DNA from: UBA5078 sp040384465 | GTDB lineage: Bacteria; Pseudomonadota; Gammaproteobacteria; Pseudomonadales; Pseudohongiellaceae | Length of the DNA stretch: 64,000 nucleotides | NCBI GenBank assembly: GCA_040384465.1 | Contig: JAZKJF010000003.1 | Coordinates: 545,839 to 609,838 of the forward strand | Direction: 5' to 3' | Shown: in pieces, positions 40,290 through 48,333 of the stretch | Layout: each line of letters opens with the position of its first letter | Numbering within the stretch: the stretch's first letter is position 1 | Notes under the pieces: model-generated | What the model saw: the letters and a program-made list of their open reading frames with translations, nothing else | Databases searched by the model: none | Told to the model about the DNA's origin: nothing | Made by a program: the position numbers and the translations under genes

Positions 40290-42326
40290 TTAGACCAGCA
40301 CCGCCTTCGCCGCAGCATCGCGCTTCCTGCCGCGCGCGAAGCCCAGCAACAGCGCGACGGCGATCAGCAGAATCGGCACCAGCGCGGTGTTGATGAACTT
40401 CAGCACAGCGCCCAGACGTTCGATGTCCTGATTCAGCTCCAGCTGCACTTCCCGCAGACGACGACGCGTCTCCAGCTGCTGCTCGTAGAAGCGGTCGATC
40501 TCGGCCTGTTGCTCCGGCAGAATCTCGTTGCCCTCGCGGTTGGCGTTGAGCGCCGCAATCTGCATCTCGGTCTCCTGCAGACTCTCCATCAGCACGCGCT
40601 CCTCTTCGCGCAGGCGATCATCCGCCTCGCGCTGCAGCTCCAGCACAGTGAGGAAGGGCCGCGCATAACGACCACGGCTGCGGATGGTGACCAGTTCCGG
40701 GTTGCCCGCCAGATTGTCCAGCGCGTTCATCATGAAGTCGCCGTTGTTGGCGAAGGGCTGCGGAATGCGCTGGCCGAGGAAGTTCTGGATCTGCACCCAC
40801 ATTCTGTCGCTGAGGAAGTCGGTGTCGGCGACGATCATCAGGTTCACCGGGCCAGAGGACTCGGTCAGATGCGGAGCGCTTTGCTCTGCAACCGCTGGCT
40901 CGGCGGCTGGCGCTGGAGCAGCAGCCGCAGCGTCTGCCGGGGCAGCGGCATCAGGAGCAACAGCAGGCTCAGCCACCACCGGACGACCATTCGGGAACGC
41001 CGTCTGCACGCGGCCAGTGATACGAGCGGCCAGCGTGTGCGGTTGATCCGCAGACACGAAATCATCCACCAGAATGCTCGGGTCACCCAGCGCATTGAAC
41101 AGCGCACCATCCATCAGCATGGAGCGGCTGCTGGACTGAACCAACGGCTCGAACACGCTGCCTGCGCCTTCGATGGGCGCCAGGGCGCCGGCCGTGGAGA
41201 AGTTCATCACCTGCAGGCCGGTGTTGACGATGTCATTGGCCATGCTGGTGCGCTGAATGCCGAGCATGCCGTAGTGAGCAATCGGGCGCGTGGCGTCACC
41301 GACATTCACCAGCAGCGCCTGCTCGGCATCGGTCAGCACCTTGGTGCTGTCGTAGTCGACACCCCAGGCCGCCAGCAGCGGTTGCAGATCGGAGGCGCCA
41401 TTCTCGATGGTAGGGATGCCGTCCGGGCCGCGAATGGCGGTGGAGTAGGCGTTCGGGTCGAGGAACACCATGGCCTTGCCGCCACGCAGCACGTGCTGGT
41501 CGATGGCGTACAGCATCTGCTCGCTCAGCTCCTGCGGGTGCACGAGCAGCAGGATGTCGATGGCCTCATCAATGGAATCGGCGTCCGGATCGACGCGCTG
41601 CACCTGATAGAGCTGGCGCACGGAATCCATGAACATCCACGGCTCGGTCGGCTGCATGGTCTGCTGGTTGACGCCACCATCGATCGGCAGACCGGAGAGG
41701 AAGCCGACAATCGGCAGCTCGGGGTTGGCCACCTGAGTAATCAGCTTGGAGAATTCATACTCCAGGAACTCTTCCTGATCGGGGCGAATCAGCGGGATGG
41801 TCTCGAAGACTTTCGGCGCAATCGCGGCTTCGGCAGCGGACTGCGCTCCTGACTCATCCTCGGCCGGAATCGTCGCCGGGTCCAGCACCACCACGCCGAA
41901 GAACACCGACTCGCCACCTTGTGTCAGCGGTACCGGCTGCACACCGTATTCGCCGGCCAGGTCTTCGTCCTCGGAGAACGGCACCGGGTCGATCACGCGC
42001 AGCGTCAGCATGCCGTCGCTGGCGATTTCCATCTCCCGCAGCAGCTCCTGCACCCGCGTGCCGTAGGTGCGCAGTTGCGGCACATCGGCGGTAGCCTCTT
42101 CGGAATAGAAGAACAGGATTTCCACCGGTTTCTCCAGCCCGCTCACGATATTGCGCGTGCCATCGGCCAGCGTGTAGAGGTCATCCTGCGTAAGGTCGAT
42201 GCGCAGACGCGGAAACAAACTGATCACAGCCACACTGACCAGCAGGAATACGCCGGTGAGGGCAAGACCAGCGCCTGAAAACAAAGATCGGAACTTATTC
42301 ATGGAAGGATTTTTAACGGACATCAT
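40290..42326 (-). CDS. GldG-like auxiliary subunit of a Gld-type ABC system
   Basis: About 678 residues. N-terminal membrane helix (LFSGAGLALTGVFLLVSVAVISLF), then an IFT52/GldG-type soluble domain (DLYTLADGTRNIVSGLEKPVEILFFYSE, LLLVHPQELSEQMLYAIDQHVLRGGKAMVFLDP), an Ala/Pro-rich insert of about 35 residues, a coiled coil (residues about 590-650) and a final membrane helix (LVPILLIAVALLLGF). GAGGGAG precedes ATG 42326. It is third in an operon after the ATPase and permease. Confidence 0.88.
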   Translation of the reverse strand: MMSVKNPSMNKFRSLFSGAGLALTGVFLLVSVAVISLFPRLRIDLTQDDLYTLADGTRNIVSGLEKPVEILFFYSEEATADVPQLRTYGTRVQELLREMEIASDGMLTLRVIDPVPFSEDEDLAGEYGVQPVPLTQGGESVFFGVVVLDPATIPAEDESGAQSAAEAAIAPKVFETIPLIRPDQEEFLEYEFSKLITQVANPELPIVGFLSGLPIDGGVNQQTMQPTEPWMFMDSVRQLYQVQRVDPDADSIDEAIDILLLVHPQELSEQMLYAIDQHVLRGGKAMVFLDPNAYSTAIRGPDGIPTIENGASDLQPLLAAWGVDYDSTKVLTDAEQALLVNVGDATRPIAHYGMLGIQRTSMANDIVNTGLQVMNFSTAGALAPIEGAGSVFEPLVQSSSRSMLMDGALFNALGDPSILVDDFVSADQPHTLAARITGRVQTAFPNGRPVVAEPAVAPDAAAPADAAAAAPAPAAEPAVAEQSAPHLTESSGPVNLMIVADTDFLSDRMWVQIQNFLGQRIPQPFANNGDFMMNALDNLAGNPELVTIRSRGRYARPFLTVLELQREADDRLREEERVLMESLQETEMQIAALNANREGNEILPEQQAEIDRFYEQQLETRRRLREVQLELNQDIERLGAVLKFINTALVPILLIAVALLLGFARGRKRDAAAKAVLV

Positions 42327-42334
42327 CGGCTCCC

Positions 42335-43066
42335 TCAATTCGCTTTCTTGATTTCGATGACGATTGCGGACGCAAACAGCCACGAACCAATGAATATTAC
42401 AAAGAACAGAATGTCACGCAGATCGAGCACGCCTTTGCTGATGGAGTCGAAGTGCGTGAGGAAACTGAGGGACGCCACTGCATCAATCAGGATTTGCGGC
42501 GCCCAGCGCAGGGCATTCAGGATGATCTCGGAACCGGAGGCCACGAACACGAAACAGATCGCCACGGTGAGGATGAACGCGATCACCGAGTTGCGGGTCA
42601 TCGCCGACATGCACGACCCGATGGCGAGGAAGCCACCGGCCATCAGCCAGCTGCCCAGGTACGCAGCGACGATGACGCCGTTGTCGGGGTCGCCGAGGTA
42701 ATTGACCGTGATCCAGATCGGGAAGGTCAGCAGCAATGCGACGCCGCTGAGCACCCACGCCGCCAAGAACTTGCCCAGCACCGCATCGGAGAGCGTCACC
42801 GGCAAGGTCATCAGCAACTCGATGGTGCCGGACTTGCGCTCATCCGCCCACAGTCCCATGGCGATGGCCGGGATCATGAACAGATAGAGCCAGGGGTGAA
42901 AACTGAAGAAGGGCATCAGGTCGGCCTGGCCACGGACGTAGAAACCGCCCATGTCGAAGGTGAAGATGCCGCTCATGACCAGAAAGATCACGATGAACAC
43001 ATAGGCGAGCGGCGTGGCGAAGTAGCCAGCCAATTCCCGCTTGAAGATGATTCCCATATTTCTCAT
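42335..43066 (-). CDS. GldF-like ABC permease
   Basis: 243 residues with six membrane segments. IFKRELAGYFATPLAYVFIVIFLVMSGIF is the GldF/ABC-2 N-terminus, and LWADERKSGTIELLMTLPVTLSDAVLGKF is the ABC-2 coupling region. It lies between the ATPase (four-base gap) and GldG-like genes. The cargo of these exporters outside Bacteroidetes is unknown. Confidence 0.92.
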   Translation of the reverse strand: MRNMGIIFKRELAGYFATPLAYVFIVIFLVMSGIFTFDMGGFYVRGQADLMPFFSFHPWLYLFMIPAIAMGLWADERKSGTIELLMTLPVTLSDAVLGKFLAAWVLSGVALLLTFPIWITVNYLGDPDNGVIVAAYLGSWLMAGGFLAIGSCMSAMTRNSVIAFILTVAICFVFVASGSEIILNALRWAPQILIDAVASLSFLTHFDSISKGVLDLRDILFFVIFIGSWLFASAIVIEIKKAN

Positions 43067-43070
43067 GTCG

Positions 43071-44075
43071 TTAACCCTGCTGCTGGTTGTCTAACTGATG
43101 GCCTGATTGGCGAGAGGCGCGAGCGCCACGCGAGGTCCTGGGCTGCGACGCGGCCCCCTGCGATGTCACGCTGCGGAAGAAATGTTCCAGCAGCCCCTCC
43201 ACCAGATGAAATTCGGCCACTGGCCAGTGTTCGCTCTGCGCGCGGTCCAGCACCTTGCCGAAGATCTGCTTGCCCGGAACGGGAATGATGATGAAGCGGC
43301 GGCGCTCTTCGTCGCTCGGCTCGATGTCGGCCACCTCTTCGACCCCCTCCAGCGCAGTGGCGAGATCGAAGTCCTGCGTCAACTGGATGCTGACGGCCCC
43401 GAACAGATGCGAACGGGCCTCCAGCTCCTTCGGCGTGCCATCAGCCACGATCCGGCCGGCCGCGATGATGATGGCGCGGGTACACACGGCACTGACTTCT
43501 TCGAGGATGTGGGTAGAGATGATGACGATGCGGTCACGAGCGAGATTGCGGATGAGCTGACGTACGTGGTGTTTCTGGTTGGGGTCGAGGCCGTCGGTGG
43601 GTTCGTCGAGAATCAGCACCTTGGGGTCATGAATGATCGCCTGGGCCAGGCCGACGCGACGCTTGAATCCTTTGGAGAGCGTGTCGATGGTCTTGTGACA
43701 GACCTCGGCCAGCTCCACTTCGCGGATCACCTTGGCGATGCGCTGTTTTTTCTGCTCGCCGGAGAAGCCCCGCACCTCGGCGATAAAATCGAGAAACTCC
43801 AGCACCGTCATGTCCGGGTAGCTGGGTGCGCCTTCCGGCAGGTAACCGATCAGGGATTTCACTGCCAGAGGGTCCGTGCTGATGTCGTGCCCGTGGACGG
43901 TGACAGAGCCGGAGGTCGCACCGAGGAAGCCGGTGATGATCTTCATGGTGGTGGACTTGCCCGCGCCGTTGGGGCCGAGAAAGCCGAGGACTTCGCCCTC
44001 GGCGACCGTGAAACTCAGGTCATCGACGGCGGTAAAACTATCGAACTTCTTAGTTAAGTGACTAATTTCAATCAT
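43071..44075 (-). CDS. Gld-type ABC transporter ATPase
   Basis: 334 residues. Walker A GPNGAGKSTT, signature LSKGFKRRVGLAQAI, Walker B VLILDEPTDGLD and H-loop ISTHIL are intact. The C-terminal domain of about 90 residues (VPGKQIFGKVLDRAQSEHWPVAEF) is usual for GldA. First gene of the operon, divergent from lptM-lysA. Confidence 0.94.
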   Translation of the reverse strand: MIEISHLTKKFDSFTAVDDLSFTVAEGEVLGFLGPNGAGKSTTMKIITGFLGATSGSVTVHGHDISTDPLAVKSLIGYLPEGAPSYPDMTVLEFLDFIAEVRGFSGEQKKQRIAKVIREVELAEVCHKTIDTLSKGFKRRVGLAQAIIHDPKVLILDEPTDGLDPNQKHHVRQLIRNLARDRIVIISTHILEEVSAVCTRAIIIAAGRIVADGTPKELEARSHLFGAVSIQLTQDFDLATALEGVEEVADIEPSDEERRRFIIIPVPGKQIFGKVLDRAQSEHWPVAEFHLVEGLLEHFFRSVTSQGAASQPRTSRGARASRQSGHQLDNQQQG

Positions 44076-44269
44076 ATTTTATTATTCCGTAAACGTTGCT
44101 GCGAAATACTGCCTGTCACTGAAAAAGTTGAGGCGCAAATATAGGCTCCTGATTCTCGCTTTTCAAGGACAGTCACTTTTCGTTGCAGTTCGTAAAAATC
44201 CTGTGTATTTCCGGTAGTTGCGTGCGTCTCCAGCGCTGCCCAGCATGGCTTTTGCGGACGGGCTGCGGG

Positions 44270-44275
44270 TATAAT
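44270..44275 (+). promoter_or_regulatory. -10 element of lptM-lysA
   Basis: TATAAT 35 bases before the lptM start codon in the divergent region between the Gld-type operon and lptM. No clear -35 at 17 bases. Confidence 0.45.
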
Positions 44276-44309
44276 CGCTCGCCTTCCATTACCAGAAAGT
44301 GAGCCCTCC

Positions 44310-44447
44310 ATGCGCCTGTTCCTGATCGTTCTCCTGGCCGTTGGCCTGTGCAGCTGTGGCCAGAAAGGCCCTCTGCAGCGGCCGGATCAGACTGCATTGC
44401 AGTCCGGCGCTGTAATGGCTCACGATGCCGTCAAGGTCGTCGGCTGA
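44310..44447 (+). CDS. lptM: LptM-type small lipoprotein
   Basis: 45 residues: MRLFLIVLLAVGLCSCGQKG with a lipobox, then PLQRPDQTALQ. GQKGPL after the lipidated Cys is the LptM/YifL signature. LptM assists assembly of the LPS translocon LptDE at the outer membrane. It lies just upstream of lysA, the order typical of gammaproteobacteria (lptM-lysA-dapF). The ribosome site is weak. Confidence 0.88.
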   Translation: MRLFLIVLLAVGLCSCGQKGPLQRPDQTALQSGAVMAHDAVKVVG

Positions 44448-44485
44448 ACGCATACAACCAATCCAGATCATCAGGCAGTTTTTCC

Positions 44486-45742
44486 ATGGACGTTTTTCAA
44501 TACCGAGACAATCACCTGTTTGCCGAAGACATCGCCGTGGCCGAGATCGCCCGCCGTCACGGCACGCCTTGCTATGTCTATTCCCGCGCCGCGCTCGAAC
44601 ACAACCTGCTGGCCTATGAAAAAGCGCTGACCGGCAGCAAACACCTGACCTGTTTCGCGGTAAAAGCCAACTCCAACCTCGCCGTGCTCAATGTACTGGC
44701 ACGCCTGGGCGCCGGTTTCGACATCGTCTCCGGTGGCGAACTGGAGCGCGTGCTGCGCGCTGGCGGCGACCCCGCCAAAGTGATCTTCTCGGGTCTGGGC
44801 AAGACCGAAGACGAGATTGCGCACGCGCTGGAGCTTGGCATCCTCTGCTTCAACATCGAATCCGAGCCGGAGCTGGACCGCATCAACGCCGTGGCCGCCC
44901 GCGTCGGACGCCGTGCGCCGATTTCACTGCGCGTGAATCCGGATGTAGATGCAGGCACTCACCCTTACATCTCCACCGGCATGAAAGAGAACAAATTCGG
45001 CATCGCGATCGACAGCGCCGTGGCCGTTTATCAGCGCGCCGCGCAGATGAGTCACATCGACGTTGTGGGCGTGGATTGCCACATCGGCTCACAGCTCACC
45101 ACCATCGCCCCCTACCTGGACGCCATCGACCGCGTGCTGCTGCTGGTGGACCGTCTCGCCGCACTGGGCATTGCCATTCGCCACTTCGACATGGGCGGCG
45201 GACTGGGCGTGTGCTACCGGGATGAGCAGCCCCCGGCGCCGTCCGAGCTGATTCAGGCCGTGCTCGGCAAGCTGGCTGGCCGCAACTTGACACTATGCCT
45301 GGAACCGGGCCGTTCGATCTGTGCCAACGCCGGGCTGTTCGTGACCAAGGTGGAGTATTTGAAGCTTACCCCGCACAAGAATTTTGCTATTGTGGACGGC
45401 GCCATGAACGACCTGCTGAGGCCCGCGCTGTACGGCGCCTGGCAGAATATCGTGCCCGTGCACAGAAGCCCCGAAGGGGTAATGACCTCGCGCAATTACG
45501 ACGTGGTCGGCCCCGTGTGCGAGTCCGCCGATTTCCTCGGCAAGGACCGCGCTCTGGCGATTCAGCAGGGCGACTTGCTGGCGGTGCGCAGTGCTGGGGC
45601 CTATGGTTTCGTGATGAGTTCGAATTACAACACCCGCAACCGCGCGGCGGAGATCATGGTGGACGGCGATACCGCTACCGTGGTGAGAAAACGCGAGACA
45701 CTGGAATATCAGCTTTCATTGGAGTCGGTGCTGGCGCACTGA
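44486..45742 (+). CDS. lysA: diaminopimelate decarboxylase
   Basis: Makes L-lysine from meso-diaminopimelate with pyridoxal phosphate. 418 residues: Lys 60 in FAVKANSNLAVL binds PLP, HIGSQ and GGGLGV line the phosphate site, and CESADFLGKDR supplies the active-site Cys of the second subunit. The start at 44486 (MDVFQYRD) follows lptM by 38 bases; longer frames are not homologous. A REP-like pair separates it from dapF. Confidence 0.97.
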   Translation: MDVFQYRDNHLFAEDIAVAEIARRHGTPCYVYSRAALEHNLLAYEKALTGSKHLTCFAVKANSNLAVLNVLARLGAGFDIVSGGELERVLRAGGDPAKVIFSGLGKTEDEIAHALELGILCFNIESEPELDRINAVAARVGRRAPISLRVNPDVDAGTHPYISTGMKENKFGIAIDSAVAVYQRAAQMSHIDVVGVDCHIGSQLTTIAPYLDAIDRVLLLVDRLAALGIAIRHFDMGGGLGVCYRDEQPPAPSELIQAVLGKLAGRNLTLCLEPGRSICANAGLFVTKVEYLKLTPHKNFAIVDGAMNDLLRPALYGAWQNIVPVHRSPEGVMTSRNYDVVGPVCESADFLGKDRALAIQQGDLLAVRSAGAYGFVMSSNYNTRNRAAEIMVDGDTATVVRKRETLEYQLSLESVLAH

Positions 45743-45837
45743 CTGTAGGAGCCTGCTGTAGGAGCCTGCCCTGCAGGCGACAGAAGGCGGCAGCACACAG
45801 ACAAAATCATGGTCGCCTGCAGGGCAGGCTCCTACAA
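45743..45837. repeat. REP-like inverted pair with partial duplication
   Basis: A 13-base part of the unit (CTGTAGGAGCCTG) is repeated directly before the full left arm (45756-45781). The inverse arm is at 45812-45837. It separates lysA and dapF, which otherwise would be contiguous. Confidence 0.8.
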
Positions 45838-45855
45838 GTATAGACGCGAATAGTT

Positions 45856-46716
45856 ATGCAACTACCCTTCACCAAAATGCACGGCCTCGGCAACGACTTC
45901 GTGGTGCTCGATCTGATATCGCACCCGGTCAAGCTCAGCGCCGAGCAAATCAAGAAGATGGCGGACCGCCACTTCGGCATCGGCTTTGACCAAATGCTGC
46001 TCATTGAGCCGCCGAGCCGCCCGGATGTGGACTTCAACTATCGCATCTACAACAGCGACGGCAGCGAAGTGGAACACTGCGGCAACGGCGCTCGTTGCTT
46101 CGCCCGCTTCGTGCTCGACAAAGGGTTGACCGCGCGCAACCCCATTCGCGTGAAGACGGTGAACCGCATTCTGACTCTCAACGTCGAGACCGATGGGCTG
46201 GTCACTGTGGACATGGGCACGCCGGATTTCAGCCCGGCTTCACTGCCTTTCAATGATAGTCAGATGCCACTGTACCAACGCACTGTTTTTGTAGGTGACA
46301 CTGTGAATGGCTCGCCACAAACCGTGAGCTTCCGCGTCGTCTCCGTCGGCAATCCGCATGCGGTGATCATCGTCGACGATCTTGACACAACACCGGTACA
46401 AGCCATCGGCACCGCGCTCGGCAGCCACCCGGATTTTCCGAAGGGCGTGAACGTCGGCTTCATGCAGATTCTCGACAAAGACACCTTCAAGCTGCGCGTC
46501 TATGAACGTGGCGCGGGCGAGACGGTGGCGTGTGGCACCGGCGCCTGTGCGGCGATGGTGACGGCACGTGCGGCAGGACTGCTCAACGCAGAAGCGCTCG
46601 GCCACCTGAGCGGCGGCGATCTGCGCCTGAGCTGGGCAGGTGAAGGCCAGCCCATCATCATGCGTGGCCCGGCGACGACTGTTTTCGAGGGCAGCGTGGA
46701 TACACGCGAGCTGTGA
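45856..46716 (+). CDS. dapF: diaminopimelate epimerase
   Basis: Converts LL- to meso-diaminopimelate for lysine and peptidoglycan. 286 residues. The two catalytic Cys are present: Cys 75 in SEVEHCGNGARC and one near 226 in ETVACGTGACAA. KMHGLGNDF at the N-terminus is conserved. It is a little longer than the enteric enzyme because of a segment around residues 135-155. It lies downstream of lysA and upstream of DUF484. Confidence 0.97.
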   Translation: MQLPFTKMHGLGNDFVVLDLISHPVKLSAEQIKKMADRHFGIGFDQMLLIEPPSRPDVDFNYRIYNSDGSEVEHCGNGARCFARFVLDKGLTARNPIRVKTVNRILTLNVETDGLVTVDMGTPDFSPASLPFNDSQMPLYQRTVFVGDTVNGSPQTVSFRVVSVGNPHAVIIVDDLDTTPVQAIGTALGSHPDFPKGVNVGFMQILDKDTFKLRVYERGAGETVACGTGACAAMVTARAAGLLNAEALGHLSGGDLRLSWAGEGQPIIMRGPATTVFEGSVDTREL

Positions 46717-46765
46717 ACTGATCAACCATAAGAAAAATCAACAACACTGAGAGCATCGAAACCGT

Positions 46766-47491
46766 ATGACCAGCGAGACTTTTCCCCAGCAACACACAGG
46801 CCGCAGTTCCGATCACGCTGACAAGAAACCGTTGACGGCCGACCAGGTAGCCGCCTACCTGAAGGAAAACCCCGACTTCTTCATCAATCGGGACAGCCTG
46901 CTCGCCGAGATCACGCTGCCGCACGAGAGTGGCAAAGCCATCTCGTTGCTGGAACGACAGGTTCGTGTGTTGCGTGAGCGCAGCATTGAGTCACGCCTCA
47001 CGCTGAACACGCTGCTGGAGAATGCCCGCTACAACGATCAGCTCTTCAATGTCACCCGCGCACTGATCATCGCGCTGCTGATGGAAGACGAAGTGGCCCA
47101 GATCGCCAGCGCCACCGAAGCCAACCTGTGTACGCAGCCCGGCATCGATGCCTGCAGCGTCATCCTCTTCCAAGGTGACCACCTGCGCAATGTCGACCAC
47201 GTGCGCCTGGAGTCTGCCGAATTCCTGCAGCAGAATTTCCCGACGCTGCTGCGCGACCGCCGCACGCTGTGCCGCCCTGTCGACAAAGAAACCTCGTCCT
47301 TCCTGTTCCCGCACCACGGTGGCAGCAGCATCCGCTCGGTGGCTCTGTGCCCCATCGGCCGCGAGAGAATGCTGGGCGTCCTCGCCATCGGCAACAAAGC
47401 GAAAGACTATTTCAATGCGGATCTCGACACCATGTTCCTCGACTTCATCGGCGAAGTGCTCGAATCGATCATCATCCGCAAGATCAGCTGA
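46766..47491 (+). CDS. DUF484 family protein (GAF-like)
   Basis: 241 residues. N-terminus ADQVAAYLKENPDFFINRDSLLAEITLPHESGKAISLLERQVRVLRERS is the DUF484 signature; the rest has a GAF-like fold. It usually lies between dapF and xerC, but here xerC does not follow. Function unclear; possibly linked to the recombinase by co-occurrence. Confidence 0.93.
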   Translation: MTSETFPQQHTGRSSDHADKKPLTADQVAAYLKENPDFFINRDSLLAEITLPHESGKAISLLERQVRVLRERSIESRLTLNTLLENARYNDQLFNVTRALIIALLMEDEVAQIASATEANLCTQPGIDACSVILFQGDHLRNVDHVRLESAEFLQQNFPTLLRDRRTLCRPVDKETSSFLFPHHGGSSIRSVALCPIGRERMLGVLAIGNKAKDYFNADLDTMFLDFIGEVLESIIIRKIS

Positions 47492-47499
47492 GTGCGTCT

Positions 47500-48333
47500 A
47501 TGGAATCACGACTGACTCCCTACCAGGCCGTGCCGCTGATTGAATGCACCGCAGCCCTGGTCTTCGCGCCCCATCCTGATGATGAGACGCTCGGGTGTGG
47601 TGGGTTGCTCGCGGCCTGCCACACAGCAGGGATTCCAACCCACGCCGTCATCGTCACCTCTGGCGATTTCGGCGAACACGGCAAAGTGGGCGGTGTGGCA
47701 CGCGAGGCGGAGACCAGCGCTGCCGCTACAGTGCTCGGCATCAGCACCGTAAAATTCTGGCGCGAACCCGACCGGGGCGTCGTCTGCAACGAGCGCACCA
47801 TCGCCGCCGCACGGCAGGCGATTTTCGACAGCAACGCCGACCTGATTCTGACGCCCTCTTTCCACGAGATTCACCCCGACCACCGCGCCACCGCCTGGAT
47901 CGTGATCGAGGCCACCCGGCGCCTTGCTGAAGAAGGTCGCCACCTGCGCGTGGCAATGTACGAAGTCGGTGCCCCACTGCATCGCGTCGACGTGCTGGTG
48001 GACATCACCGCGCACGAGATCGTGAAGCGCGCAGCTATCGCGAAATACATCTCGCAACTGAGCTTGCGCCCCTACGACACGGTGATCTTTTCTCTCAACC
48101 ATTACCGCACCTATACTCTGCCGACGAGTGTCAAATGCGCCGAGGCTTTTTGTATTCTTGATGCGGAGACGCTCAAAGATCCTGCACTGATTATCGAGGG
48201 TGAATTGCAACGGCAGGAGCGGTTGGGGCTGGTGACGGTGGGGATGCCGGAAGGATTGAAGGAAGAAACTTTGAAGGAAACGGGTTTTAATAAAGGAAGT
48301 CTGCTGGATCGACTCTGGCGGCGTAAAAAATGA
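47500..48333 (+). CDS. PIG-L-family deacetylase
   Basis: 277 residues. The zinc motif HPDDE is at about 25-29 (FAPHPDDETLGCGG), with the later His in HEIHPDHRAT. LmbE/PIG-L enzymes remove N-acetyl groups from sugars. ATG 47500 lies eight bases after the DUF484 stop, and the stop overlaps the large glycosyltransferase start by four bases, indicating translational coupling and action on the same glycan. Confidence 0.93.
   Translation: MESRLTPYQAVPLIECTAALVFAPHPDDETLGCGGLLAACHTAGIPTHAVIVTSGDFGEHGKVGGVAREAETSAAATVLGISTVKFWREPDRGVVCNERTIAAARQAIFDSNADLILTPSFHEIHPDHRATAWIVIEATRRLAEEGRHLRVAMYEVGAPLHRVDVLVDITAHEIVKRAAIAKYISQLSLRPYDTVIFSLNHYRTYTLPTSVKCAEAFCILDAETLKDPALIIEGELQRQERLGLVTVGMPEGLKEETLKETGFNKGSLLDRLWRRKK

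Noticed and set aside
40128..41852. 574-codon plus-strand frame opposite the GldG-like gene
   Set aside because: Antisense shadow, His/Arg/Gln-rich; it begins inside the kinase gene and crosses a REP element.
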